The notes under the pieces: generated by a model | What the model was told of the DNA's origin: nothing | What the model saw: the letters and a program-made list of their open reading frames with translations, nothing else | Databases searched by the model: none | Translations under genes and position numbers: made by a program | Shown here: piece by piece, positions 1 to 8,463 of the stretch | Position numbering within the stretch: the first letter of the stretch is position 1 | Layout: each line of letters begins with the position of its first letter | Assembly: GCA_041568335.1 (NCBI GenBank) | Contig: JBFFZZ010000089.1 | Span: forward strand, 1-10,673 | Direction of reading: 5' to 3' | DNA from: WVWW01 sp041568335 | Lineage (GTDB): Bacteria > Acidobacteriota > Polarisedimenticolia > Polarisedimenticolales > Polarisedimenticolaceae | Length of the DNA: 10,673 bases

Positions 1-1155
1 GAGGAGGTCAACAGCGCCTGCGACCGGGCCTACGAGGGCTCGCGGCCGCGGCCCGAGTCGGCGCTCGATTTCGTCTACTCCCCCGACGTGGATCCGACCG
101 CCGACACGTTTTCCGTCGCGCCCGAGTTCGAGGGCAACCCGACGACGATGGTCGACCTGCTGAACAAATGCATGCGCGACGAGATGCGCCGCGACGAGCG
201 CATCGTGATGTTCGGCGAGGACGTCGCCGACGCGTCGCGCGAGGAGGCGCTCGAGGAGGTCAAAGGGAAGGGCGGTGTCTTCAAGGTCACCTGGGGACTG
301 CAGCGCGAGTTCGGCAGCCGGCGGGTGTTCAACTCCCCGCTCGCCGAGGCGAACATCGTCGGCCGCGCGATCGGCATGGCGCTGCGCGGGCTCAAGCCGG
401 TCGTCGAGATCCAGTTCTTCGATTACATCTGGCCGGCGTTCCACCAGATCCGCAGCGAGCTGGCCACGATGCGCTGGCGCTCCAACAACACCTTCAAGTG
501 CCCGCTGGTCGTGCGCACCACCTACGGCGGCTACATCCGCGGCGGGGCCGTCTACCACAGTCAGAGCGGCGCGACCCTGTTCACCGCCAATCCGGGGCTG
601 CGCGTCGTCTGTCCGTCGAACGCGCTGGATGCCAACGGCCTGCTGCGCACGGCGATCCGTTGCGACGACCCCGTGCTGTTCTTCGAGCACAAGCACCTCT
701 ACCGCCAGACCTACAACAAGGCGGCCTATCCGGGACCCGAGCACTCGATCCCGCTGGGTCGCGCGCAGATCGTGCAACCGGGTGACGACGTGACGCTGAT
801 CACCTACGGGGCGACGGTCCACCGCGCGGTCCAGGCCTGTCGCAAGCTCGGCGACGAGGTCTCCGTCGAGATCATCGATCTACGCACGCTCTCCCCCGTC
901 GACTGGGACACGCTCCACGCCTCGGTGCGCAAGACGAGCAAGGCGCTGGTGCTTTACGAGGACTCGCTGTCGTGGGGCTACGGCGCCGAGCTGGCGGCGC
1001 GTCTGTCGGAAGAGCTCTACACCGAGCTGGACGGGCCCGTGCGACGTCTCGCCGGCACCGACACCTTCGTCGGGTACGCGCCCGAGCTGGAGGACTTCAT
1101 CCTCCCGCAGGTGGACGACATCCAGCAGGCCATTCGCGATCTGGCGGCTTTTTAA
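1..1155 (+). CDS. Fused E1 (alpha/beta) 2-oxoacid dehydrogenase, branched-chain type, 3' part
   Basis: This is the thiamine-diphosphate E1 component that decarboxylates branched-chain 2-oxo acids and passes the acyl group to lipoyl-E2, giving branched acyl-CoA in the cytoplasm. The frame is open from base 1 to the TAA at 1153-1155 (384 codons visible), so the 5' end lies outside the window. A GTG at 88 is in frame, but about 29 codons of protein-like sequence precede it and run into the beta module through VYSPDVDPT. I read this as the end of E1-alpha joined to E1-beta. Beta-type motifs are clear: FGEDVADASREE (visible residues 71-82), FNSPLAEANIVGRAIGMALRG (110-130), EIQFFDYIWPAF and YHSQSG (185-190). 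The last contains the His usual in E1-beta. The stop lies 5 bases from the convergent stop of the biotin carrier gene. Family call is strong. Branched-chain rather than pyruvate specificity is likely, and the fusion is inferred because the alpha catalytic part is not visible. Confidence 0.9.
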   Translation, partial: EEVNSACDRAYEGSRPRPESALDFVYSPDVDPTADTFSVAPEFEGNPTTMVDLLNKCMRDEMRRDERIVMFGEDVADASREEALEEVKGKGGVFKVTWGLQREFGSRRVFNSPLAEANIVGRAIGMALRGLKPVVEIQFFDYIWPAFHQIRSELATMRWRSNNTFKCPLVVRTTYGGYIRGGAVYHSQSGATLFTANPGLRVVCPSNALDANGLLRTAIRCDDPVLFFEHKHLYRQTYNKAAYPGPEHSIPLGRAQIVQPGDDVTLITYGATVHRAVQACRKLGDEVSVEIIDLRTLSPVDWDTLHASVRKTSKALVLYEDSLSWGYGAELAARLSEELYTELDGPVRRLAGTDTFVGYAPELEDFILPQVDDIQQAIRDLAAF

Positions 1156-1160
1156 GCGGG

Positions 1161-1736
1161 CTAGGATTCGAAGCGCAGGATCGGGTCGCCCGCGGCGACC
1201 TCCTCGCCATCGCCGACGAGGAACTCGATGACGACGGCCGAGTCGGGCAGCCCCTGGCCCTCGAACAGGACGTGGTTGAAGGTCTTCATGACCTCGATCA
1301 GACCGACCGGCTGACCGCGGCGGATCGAGGAGCCTGGCTCCGTAAACGGCGGCGCGTCCGGTGTCGGCCGGGAATAGAACACGCCGTCACTCGCCGCCGG
1401 CAGCACGTCGCCGGCCGAGGCCGCGACCGAAGCTTCGAGTGGGCCGCCCGCCTCCACGGCATCGCCCGGAGCGGCGATGCGGAACAGCTCCCGCCCCCAC
1501 TCGACCGCGAGCTCGCGCCGGCGCGCGGCGGGCCCTTCCGCGACGATGCCCGCGGCCTTCGCCGGCACGGTCAGCTCGAACCGGCGGCCCGCCTGGACCA
1601 GCCGCCCCGCCCCGCCGTCGGCGACCGCGGCACCGACCGCCGGGATGCGGCTCCAGATGCCCACACCGGGCGAGCGGACGACCCAGCCGCTCGCCGCATC
1701 TCCATCGAGCAACACCTCCAGCGTGAACCGCGGCAT
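1161..1736 (-). CDS. Biotin carboxyl carrier protein (AccB-like), two-module
   Basis: This 191-residue protein carries the biotin that shuttles carboxyl groups between the two catalytic subunits encoded just upstream. The C-terminal module (about 108-191) is AccB-like: SDGVFYSRPTPDAPPF (116-131) matches the family's 'GTFYR.PSPDA.PF' stretch, and GLIEVMKTFNHV (145-156) holds the probable biotinyl lysine K151. The motif is VMKT rather than the common AMKM. The N-terminal part (about 18-68) resembles a second barrel-sandwich unit: it has a PGVGIW turn and a GRLVQAGRRFELTVP segment that can be laid over the biotin hairpin but has Gly where the lysine would be. ATG at 1736 lies 3 bases after the carboxyltransferase stop. 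The Shine-Dalgarno is weak (GGACTGAGCG), so translational coupling is likely. A lipoyl carrier is an alternative, but the PSPDA-like segment argues for biotin. Confidence 0.85.
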   Translation of the reverse strand: MPRFTLEVLLDGDAASGWVVRSPGVGIWSRIPAVGAAVADGGAGRLVQAGRRFELTVPAKAAGIVAEGPAARRRELAVEWGRELFRIAAPGDAVEAGGPLEASVAASAGDVLPAASDGVFYSRPTPDAPPFTEPGSSIRRGQPVGLIEVMKTFNHVLFEGQGLPDSAVVIEFLVGDGEEVAAGDPILRFES

Positions 1737-1739
1737 CGC

Positions 1740-3461
1740 TCAGTCCAGCGCCGCGAGATCGTGGAGGCTCCAGATCCGCGGGTTCTTGATCCGCCGGTAG
1801 CCGATCGACTGGTACGCCATCGTCACCGCGGTCTCGATCCAGCCGCGCAGCTCCGAGGGTGCCACCACCTCGTCGACGTCGCGGCGTGACGCCGCGGCAT
1901 AAGGATCCATGTCTCCCGTGATGCGCTCTTCCACCTGCTGCATGCCCTCGCGGATCTTGGCCTCTTCCTCGGGGCTGTCCGCGATGATGCGGAACTCGTC
2001 GTCGAGCTTGGTGCGGAACGCGCCGATGGCCAGCGTGCGGCCCTCCATCACGGCCAGCCGTGTCAGCGGGGTGGCCAGCTGCAGGACCGGCCGGTACGGC
2101 AGGCCCGCCATCGCGTAATACCCGGCGCCCGACGCCTTGCGCAGCAGCACGGTGATCATCGGCACCGTGTTGGTCGAGTTGGTGTAGATCAGGCTGGAGC
2201 CGTAGCCGAGCAGCCCCTGGCGCTCCGCCTCGACCCCGATGTCGAACCCGGAGATGTCCTGCAGCCAGACGATCGGCAGGCCGTCATCGTTGCAGGCGCG
2301 CGAGAACTGCGAGATCTTGGCGATGCCGTCGCGATAGAGGATCCCGCCGGGGCGTTTCGCGCCGGCGTCGACGGGATGATCGGTCAGCTTCGGGTTGTTG
2401 ATGATGAAACCGGTGTAGAGGCCGTCGACGCGCCCCACGCCGCAGATCATCTCCTCGCCGCGCGACGGCCACAGCTCCCAGAAGAGCGAATGGTCCACGA
2501 GCCGCGCCAGGACCTGATAGGGGTCGTAGGCCACGCGGTGGTCCGGCGGAAACAGGCCGTCGAGCTCCGTCGGCGGATAGGACGGCGCTGCGGGCTCGCC
2601 GCCGTAGCGGTAATAGTCGACGCCGCTCGAGGGCAGCTTGCGCAACTCCTCGCGGACCCGTTTCAGCAGCGTCTCGTCGTCGGGGACACGGTGGTCGGCA
2701 CAGCGCGACAGGTGCACGTGAACGTCCGCTCCGCCGATCGACAGCGAGGTGAGGCTCATCGACTTCGCGCCCTGGATCAACGCCGCACCGGCGATCACCA
2801 TGTAGGCCTGCTCGGTCATGTAGACGACGTCGCTGATGATCGGCATGTACCCGCCACCGGCGATGCAGTCGCCGTGGACCCCGGCGATCTGCGGGACCCC
2901 GGCGTCCGACAGCAGCGAGTTCATGCGGAAGATCGCACCCGCACCGGTGCGTCCGGGAAACGTCGTCGCTTGTTCGGGCAGGAACAACCCAGAGCAGTCG
3001 ACGAGGTAGATCACCGGAAGACGCAGGCGCAGCGCGATCTCCTGCGCGCGCTGGATCTTCTCCGGTGTCTGTGGCCACCAGGAGCCGGAGGCGACCGTGT
3101 TGTCGTTGGCGATGACCACCGTCCAGCGGTCCTCGACGCGGACGAAAGCAGTGACGACACCGGCGCCGGGAGAGGTCCGCTTGTCGGGACCGAACTCCCG
3201 CCCGTCGTTGACCAGGGTCCCGATCGGCCAGACGGTCGAGCCCGCGTCGCGCAACAGCTCGACGCGCTCCCAGGTGGTCCGCTTGCCCTTGGCGTGGACC
3301 CGTTCGCGGTATTTTTCGCCCCAACCGTCGCGCACCCGTTCGCGCTTGCGAAACAGCTCTTCGTTCTTTTCCCGCAGCGCCTCCCGCTGCGACCGGTAGG
3401 TCTCTTCCGGGAGACCGCTCGCGCGGTCGGCGCCGATCGAATCCATGCGCACCTTGGCCAT
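1740..3461 (-). CDS. Acyl-CoA carboxylase carboxyltransferase subunit, GcdA-like
   Basis: This 573-residue protein has two crotonase-fold carboxyltransferase halves and moves CO2 from carboxybiotin to an acyl-CoA. The N-half has VDCSGLFLPEQ (154-164) and the oxyanion-type loop AGGGYMP (201-207). The C-half has IVWLQDISGFDIG, LLGYGSSLIY and RKASGAGYY (441-449). From memory, the order and wording of several blocks fit the glutaconyl-CoA decarboxylase alpha subunit (GcdA; about 587 residues) better than PccB, MccB or AccD. Here it sits with a soluble biotin carboxylase and a carrier and no membrane decarboxylase subunit, so it probably works as a carboxylase. I start at the ATG at 3461, 2 bases past the biotin carboxylase stop. 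The frame stays open to 3665, but that stretch overlaps the conserved C-terminus of the biotin carboxylase and is not protein-like. Substrate (acetyl-, propionyl-, methylcrotonyl-, glutaconyl-type) cannot be settled from sequence. Confidence 0.88.
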   Translation of the reverse strand: MAKVRMDSIGADRASGLPEETYRSQREALREKNEELFRKRERVRDGWGEKYRERVHAKGKRTTWERVELLRDAGSTVWPIGTLVNDGREFGPDKRTSPGAGVVTAFVRVEDRWTVVIANDNTVASGSWWPQTPEKIQRAQEIALRLRLPVIYLVDCSGLFLPEQATTFPGRTGAGAIFRMNSLLSDAGVPQIAGVHGDCIAGGGYMPIISDVVYMTEQAYMVIAGAALIQGAKSMSLTSLSIGGADVHVHLSRCADHRVPDDETLLKRVREELRKLPSSGVDYYRYGGEPAAPSYPPTELDGLFPPDHRVAYDPYQVLARLVDHSLFWELWPSRGEEMICGVGRVDGLYTGFIINNPKLTDHPVDAGAKRPGGILYRDGIAKISQFSRACNDDGLPIVWLQDISGFDIGVEAERQGLLGYGSSLIYTNSTNTVPMITVLLRKASGAGYYAMAGLPYRPVLQLATPLTRLAVMEGRTLAIGAFRTKLDDEFRIIADSPEEEAKIREGMQQVEERITGDMDPYAAASRRDVDEVVAPSELRGWIETAVTMAYQSIGYRRIKNPRIWSLHDLAALD

Positions 3462-3463
3462 CG

Positions 3464-4807
<1,344 letters not shown>

Positions 4808-4816
4808 CTCTCCTCC
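4808..4816 (-). promoter_or_regulatory. Ribosome binding site fixing the GTG start of the biotin carboxylase
   Basis: On the minus strand this reads GGAGGAGAG immediately before the GTG at 4807; the GGAGG core is 4 bases from the start codon. It supports the GTG start over the longer open frame. An ATG at 4819-4817 just upstream is in another frame. Confidence 0.7.
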
Positions 4817-4893
4817 ATGACGACAAACGTCCCAGGAAGCGCCGAGTCTAGCACCGTTGCCCCTGCTAACATCGTTGTCTCGCAGCCGACATC

Positions 4894-4900
4894 GAGGAGG
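4894..4900 (+). promoter_or_regulatory. Ribosome binding site of the aminotransferase
   Basis: GAGGAGG lies 5 bases before the ATG at 4906, an optimal Shine-Dalgarno that supports this start. Confidence 0.8.
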
Positions 4901-4905
4901 ATCCC

Positions 4906-6114
4906 ATGCCCGTTCGACTGGCGCGTCGCGCCGCCGAGCAACCCGCGTCACCGATTCGTCGGCTCGCGCCGTTCGCCGCCGAGGCGCGGCGCGCGGGCCG
5001 CCGCGTGTTCCGGCTCAACATCGGCCAACCGGATATCCCGGCGCCACGCGAGGTGCTCGATCGTCTCAAGACCTTCGACCAACCGAACGTCGCGTACGGC
5101 CCGTCCGAGGGCCTCCCCGAGTTTCTCGAAGCGGTCCGCGAGTACTACGCGGGTCTCGACCTGGATTACCGGATCGAGCAACTGTTCGCGACCACGGGCG
5201 GGAGCGAGGCGCTGCTGTTCACGCTGGCGGCGATCGCCGATCACGGCGACGACGTGCTGGTGTTCGAGCCTTTCTACACCAACTACAGCGGCTTTGCCGC
5301 GATGGTCGGCGTGCGCACCCGACCGGTCACCACCTACGCGGCCGAGGGTTATCACCTCCCGGCGATCGACGCGATCGAAAAGCAGATCGGTCCCAAGACC
5401 CGCGCGATCCTGCTGTGCTCCCCGAACAACCCGACGGGCACCGTGTACGGCGACGAGGAACTGGAAGCGATCGGCGATCTGTGCCGGCGGCATCAGCTCT
5501 ACCTCGTCGCGGACGAGGTCTACCGCGAGTTCACCTACGACGGGGCACGGCACCGCTCCGCGGCCACGCTCGACGGGCTGGAGCAACAGATCGTCCTGAC
5601 CGATAGCCTCTCCAAGCGCGTGTCGCTGTGCGGCGCCCGGGTCGGATGGATCGCCTCGAAGAACGCCGAGCTGATGGACGCCGTGTTGCGCTTCGGTCAG
5701 GCGCGGTTGTGCCCGCCGACCCTGGGGCAGCACGTCGGGACCGTGTTCAACCGCATCGGCGGCGATTACATGGCTCGGGTGGTGGCCGAGTACGAAACCC
5801 GGCGGAACCTCGTCTTCGACGCGCTCGACGCGATGCCGGGCGTCCTGGTCCGGCGGCCGGAGGGCGCCTTTTACCTGTGCGCCAAGCTGCCGGTGGACGA
5901 CGCCCAGAAGTTCGCCGAGTTCCTGCTGCGCGACTTCTCGGTGGACAACGAAACGGTCATGCTCGCCCCCGCCGACGGCTTCTACGCGACGCCCGGCGCC
6001 GGCGTGGACGAGGCGCGGATCGCCTACGTCCTCAACACCGACGAGCTCGCCCGGGCGATGAACGTCATCCGTGCCGCGCTGGAGGCGTATCCCGGATCGA
6101 CGTCAGCGGGTTGA
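4906..6114 (+). CDS. Class I/II pyridoxal-phosphate aminotransferase (aspartate aminotransferase fold)
   Basis: This 402-residue cytoplasmic enzyme transfers an amino group between an amino acid and a 2-oxo acid. Family marks in order: LNIGQPDIPAP (37-47), YGPSEGLPEF (64-73), TTGGSEALLF (97-105), SPNNPTGTVY (172-181), the cofactor Asp in VADEVY (D203), the PLP lysine in SLSKRVSLCGARVG (K237), and a C-terminal Arg in DEARIAYVL (R371) expected to bind the substrate carboxylate. The SKR-x-S-x-CGAR form belongs to the aspartate-aminotransferase-like subgroup. Start supported by a strong Shine-Dalgarno. It stands alone on the plus strand, divergent from the carboxylase operon, and its last 50 bases overlap the 3' end of the convergent glycosyltransferase gene. 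The specific amino donor cannot be told. A role with the nearby branched-chain E1 enzyme is possible, but branched-chain aminotransferases of the IlvE fold are a different family. Confidence 0.92.
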   Translation: MPVRLARRAAEQPASPIRRLAPFAAEARRAGRRVFRLNIGQPDIPAPREVLDRLKTFDQPNVAYGPSEGLPEFLEAVREYYAGLDLDYRIEQLFATTGGSEALLFTLAAIADHGDDVLVFEPFYTNYSGFAAMVGVRTRPVTTYAAEGYHLPAIDAIEKQIGPKTRAILLCSPNNPTGTVYGDEELEAIGDLCRRHQLYLVADEVYREFTYDGARHRSAATLDGLEQQIVLTDSLSKRVSLCGARVGWIASKNAELMDAVLRFGQARLCPPTLGQHVGTVFNRIGGDYMARVVAEYETRRNLVFDALDAMPGVLVRRPEGAFYLCAKLPVDDAQKFAEFLLRDFSVDNETVMLAPADGFYATPGAGVDEARIAYVLNTDELARAMNVIRAALEAYPGSTSAG

Positions 6115-7129
6115 GCGGCCAGCGCTCGATGCGCTCGATCACCTCGGCGGGTCGGAGGTCCTCCATGCAGCGATGGTGGCCCCGAGGGCAACGCTTCGAG
6201 CCGTGGACGCTGCACGGCCGACACTCCAGCGACCCACCCACATCAACCACCAGGACCCGTTCTCCCAGCGGCCGGAAACCGAGCCCCGGATCGGTCGGAC
6301 CGAAGATCGCGATCACCGGGGTCCCGACCGCCGCGGCGAGGTGGCCCGGCCCGCTGTCGTTTCCCAGGTGCGCTCGCGCGCGCTCGAGCACCCCGGCCAG
6401 CTCCGCCGGCCCGGTGCGCCCGGCGAGGTTGATCGCCGCTCCGTCGGCACGGGCGCGGACCCGCTCGCACAGCGCATGCTCCGCCGCGATCCCCACCAGC
6501 AGGACCCGGAAACCGCCGTCCGCCACCCAGCGGGCCAGCTCGCTGAAGCCTCGCTCGGTCCAGCGTTTGGTCGCCCAGACGGATCCCGGGGCGATCGTGA
6601 CGAACGGATCGTCCCGGCCGACGCCCTGCTCGGCCAGCAACCTCCCGGCGGCGTCGTGGGCCCGGCCCGGCACCACGTAGCGCGGTAGAGACGGAGCGGA
6701 CGAGGCGTCGTCGAGCAGCGAAAGGAATCGCGCGCTGACGTGGCTTTCGGTGTCGTACGGGACGGTCTCGGTGCAGGCCCAGCTGGACGGCGCCGCGGCG
6801 AATCCGACTCGACGCGGGGCCCGCGTGCACCAGGCGTGCAGTCCGGTGCGGATCGACCGATGAGCGAGGAGCACCGTCGCATACCGCGCCCGGCGCAGCT
6901 TCCTGAAGCGCGCCACGTCGGTCACCACCTGTTCGCGCCACGTCTGTCGCTTGCGGATCACGATCGTATCCGTGACCCCGGGTTGGTCGCGCACCAGGTC
7001 ACCCAACCCCTCCCGGACCGCGACCGTCACCGCAGCTTCGGGATGTCGCACGTGCAGGGCGGCCAGCAGCGGCAGCGTGAGCACCAGGTCGCCGAGGAAC
7101 CCGGTCTGGATCACGAGGGTGCGGTTCAC
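6065..7129 (-). CDS. Glycosyltransferase family 9, LPS heptosyltransferase-like (WaaF type)
   Basis: This 354-residue GT-B enzyme probably adds a heptose from ADP-heptose to the LPS inner core at the inner face of the cytoplasmic membrane. The N-terminus has the family's acceptor-side start, VIQTGFLGDLVLTLPLL (6-22). The donor domain has TIAPGSVWATKRW (178-190) and GNDSGPGHLAAAVGTPVIAIFG (256-277). A cysteine cluster CRPC...CPRGHHRCM (303-322) matches the pattern familiar from heptosyltransferase II. The GTG start at 7129 overlaps the enoyl-CoA hydratase stop in a GTGA four-base overlap and begins the first beta-strand exactly. The 3' end runs 50 bases into the aminotransferase gene on the other strand, and the last 12 or so residues look unconserved. 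It is the last gene of the string starting at rpsF. ADP-heptose:LPS transfer is family knowledge; the exact acceptor is not readable. Confidence 0.9.
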   Translation of the reverse strand: MNRTLVIQTGFLGDLVLTLPLLAALHVRHPEAAVTVAVREGLGDLVRDQPGVTDTIVIRKRQTWREQVVTDVARFRKLRRARYATVLLAHRSIRTGLHAWCTRAPRRVGFAAAPSSWACTETVPYDTESHVSARFLSLLDDASSAPSLPRYVVPGRAHDAAGRLLAEQGVGRDDPFVTIAPGSVWATKRWTERGFSELARWVADGGFRVLLVGIAAEHALCERVRARADGAAINLAGRTGPAELAGVLERARAHLGNDSGPGHLAAAVGTPVIAIFGPTDPGLGFRPLGERVLVVDVGGSLECRPCSVHGSKRCPRGHHRCMEDLRPAEVIERIERWPLNPLTSIRDTPPARHG

Positions 7130-7911
7130 CTGGCCTTGAACTCGGCCTTGCGCTTGTTCAGGTAGGCGTCCAACCCCTCGGCGGCATCCTCGCCGCAGAA
7201 GAGCTGCTGCTGCAGCTCGCGCTCCAGCGCCAGCCCCTCGTGGAAGCCCGACTCCAGCCCCGACTGCACGGCGCGCTTGATCAGGCCGACCGCCTTGGCG
7301 GCCTTTCCCGGCGGGACGAACGTCGCGGCGTAGTCCAGGACACGATCGAAGAAGCCGTCGGCCGGAAGCACCTGCTGGATCAAACCGAGCTCGAGCGCGC
7401 GCTCGAATTCGAACGTCGAGCCCTCGGCCATCAGCTCGATGGCCCGCGCCTTGCCGACGATGCGCGCCAGCCGCTGGGTCCCGCCGGTCCCGGGGAGCAC
7501 CCCCAGATGCACCTCCGGGAGGCCGATCTTCCCGCCTCCGGATTTGGCCAGCCGGAGATCGGCGGCCATCGCGATCTCGAGTCCGCCACCGACCGTGTGC
7601 CCGTTGAGGGCGGCGATCACCAGCATCGGGCTCTGTTCCAGTCGGTTCAGCGTCTCGTTGGCGTGCAGGCAGAAGTGGTACTTGAAGGTCGCCTCGGCTC
7701 CACGCAGCATGTTGATGTCCGCGCCCGCACAGAAGAACTTGTCCCCCGCTCCGCGCAAGACCACCACGTGGACGGACTCGTCGAAACGGGCGCGCAGGAT
7801 CGCGTCGTCGAGCTCGCGCATCATCTCGTGGCTGTAGGTGTTCGCGGGCGGATCGTTCAACGTCAGGATCGCGATCCCAGCGCGTGTCTCGTAACCGACT
7901 TTTTCTTGCAT
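7126..7911 (-). CDS. Enoyl-CoA hydratase/isomerase (crotonase family)
   Basis: This 261-residue crotonase-fold protein probably hydrates 2-enoyl-CoA in beta-oxidation or amino-acid breakdown. The oxyanion-hole segment FFCAGADI (59-66) and GHTVGGGLEIA (104-114) are present. Both hydratase glutamates seem to be there: E112 in GGGLEIA and E133 in LPEVHLGVLPGTGGTQRL. That favours true hydratase activity over a crotonase paralogue lacking one. A C-terminal AAEGLDAYLNKRKAEFK segment is typical of the family. The start is the ATG at 7911, which shares one base with the VanZ-like stop (TGATG), with GGGGAA 9 bases upstream. The upstream open frame to 8271 overlaps the VanZ-like gene and is rejected. 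Its position between membrane genes and a glycosyltransferase is unusual for catabolism. Substrate not determinable. Confidence 0.92.
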   Translation of the reverse strand: MQEKVGYETRAGIAILTLNDPPANTYSHEMMRELDDAILRARFDESVHVVVLRGAGDKFFCAGADINMLRGAEATFKYHFCLHANETLNRLEQSPMLVIAALNGHTVGGGLEIAMAADLRLAKSGGGKIGLPEVHLGVLPGTGGTQRLARIVGKARAIELMAEGSTFEFERALELGLIQQVLPADGFFDRVLDYAATFVPPGKAAKAVGLIKRAVQSGLESGFHEGLALERELQQQLFCGEDAAEGLDAYLNKRKAEFKAR

Positions 7912-8291
7912 CAGCGTTTCCCCGACTCCCCTGCCCGTCGGGACAGCGGGAGCAACATCACCACCACCAAAGCGAGCAACGCGCCGGCCAGGTCCGCGAG
8001 CCAGTCCCCCCAGCTCGCCGTACGAGCGTCGACCCCCGATTGACGCCATTCGTCCAGCGCGCCGAAGCCGACGGTCAGGGCCGAGGCCATCACGGTAGCC
8101 CACGGGACGGGCCGGCGAAACCCACCGTGAAAAGCCCTGAGGTTGAAGACACCGAACAGGCCGTAAGCGAGGGCGTGCAGGAGCTTGTCCGAGATCAGCT
8201 CGGGCGTGTCGACGCGGACACTGTCGCTGAGGAACCAGACACAGGCCATGAACCCGACCGAAGGCCCCCACAGTCCGGCCAGCCGAAGCAT
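7911..8291 (-). CDS. VanZ-like integral membrane protein
   Basis: This 126-residue protein matches the VanZ-like pattern. Helix 1 is about 6-22, then SDKLLHALAYGLFGVF (34-49) with the conserved D-K-x-x-H, a third helix near 65-80, and GALDEWRQSGVDARTASWGDW (77-97) with the conserved D-E-x-x-Q and R...D residues, followed by helix 4 (about 98-116). VanZ-like proteins are named for a teicoplanin-resistance gene, but most are uncharacterised membrane proteins; no resistance role is implied here. Start ATG at 8291 is 7 bases after the 54-residue protein's stop. It has no good Shine-Dalgarno, so coupling is likely. It overlaps the next gene by one base. Confidence 0.85.
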   Translation of the reverse strand: MLRLAGLWGPSVGFMACVWFLSDSVRVDTPELISDKLLHALAYGLFGVFNLRAFHGGFRRPVPWATVMASALTVGFGALDEWRQSGVDARTASWGDWLADLAGALLALVVVMLLPLSRRAGESGKR

Positions 8292-8298
8292 CGCCGGA

Positions 8299-8463
8299 TC
8301 AGGGGGCCATCAGGAACGCGAGGACCAGCGCCCCGCCGACCAGCCCGCCCCACAGGAACAGCCCGAACCGAATCCGCTCACGCTTCTCGTCGCGCAGCAG
8401 GACGGCGAAGTAGGCCGACAACAACCCCGCAAAGATCAGCATGTGGAACAGGTGGCTACGCAT
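8299..8463 (-). CDS. Small two-helix membrane protein, 54 residues
   Basis: I do not recognise a named family. The 54-residue frame starts with ATG at 8463 and ends with TGA at 8299-8301. It reads as two hydrophobic helices, LFHMLIFAGLLSAYFAVLL (5-23) and GLFLWGGLVGGALVLAFLM (34-52), joined by a charged hairpin RDEKRERIRF (24-33). That is a plausible helical hairpin; the basic loop suggests both ends face the periplasm. It overlaps the upstream DUF6677-like gene by 8 bases (GATGCGTAG) and ends 7 bases before the VanZ-like start. It fills what would otherwise be a 164-base hole in a gapless string. No clear Shine-Dalgarno is present, so coupled translation is likely. Function unknown; the flanking genes all encode membrane proteins. 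Confidence 0.75.
   Translation of the reverse strand: MRSHLFHMLIFAGLLSAYFAVLLRDEKRERIRFGLFLWGGLVGGALVLAFLMAP

Larger units (their letters stand above)
4808..4905. promoter_or_regulatory. Divergent intergenic region between carboxylase operon and aminotransferase
   Basis: These 98 bases separate two divergent start codons and must hold a promoter for each side. No strong sigma-70 pair is visible. Weak -10 candidates are TGCTAACAT (4864-4872, plus strand, extended -10 style) and TAGACT on the minus strand near 4844-4850. A six-base direct repeat ACATCG occurs at 4869-4874 and 4889-4894, 20 bases apart. That could be a regulator site but is easily chance. The promoter role is inferred from gene layout only. 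Confidence 0.45.

Noticed and set aside
88..90. GTG at 88 as the start of a free-standing E1-beta gene
   Set aside because: The frame is open back to base 1 with protein-like sequence running straight into VYSPDVDPT, and no Shine-Dalgarno lies just before 88. The fused reading is better, though a split gene cannot be fully excluded.
4869..4894. ACATCG direct repeat in the divergent intergenic region as an operator
   Set aside because: Only six bases are repeated; too short to separate from chance. Mentioned in the intergenic entry only.
7912..8271. Upstream extension of the enoyl-CoA hydratase frame
   Set aside because: It overlaps the VanZ-like gene. The ATG at 7911 in a TGATG junction begins the conserved hydratase N-terminus.
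7911..8291. VanZ-like gene as an antibiotic-resistance determinant
   Set aside because: The match is to the broad VanZ-like family; no other van genes are present and most members have no link to glycopeptide resistance.
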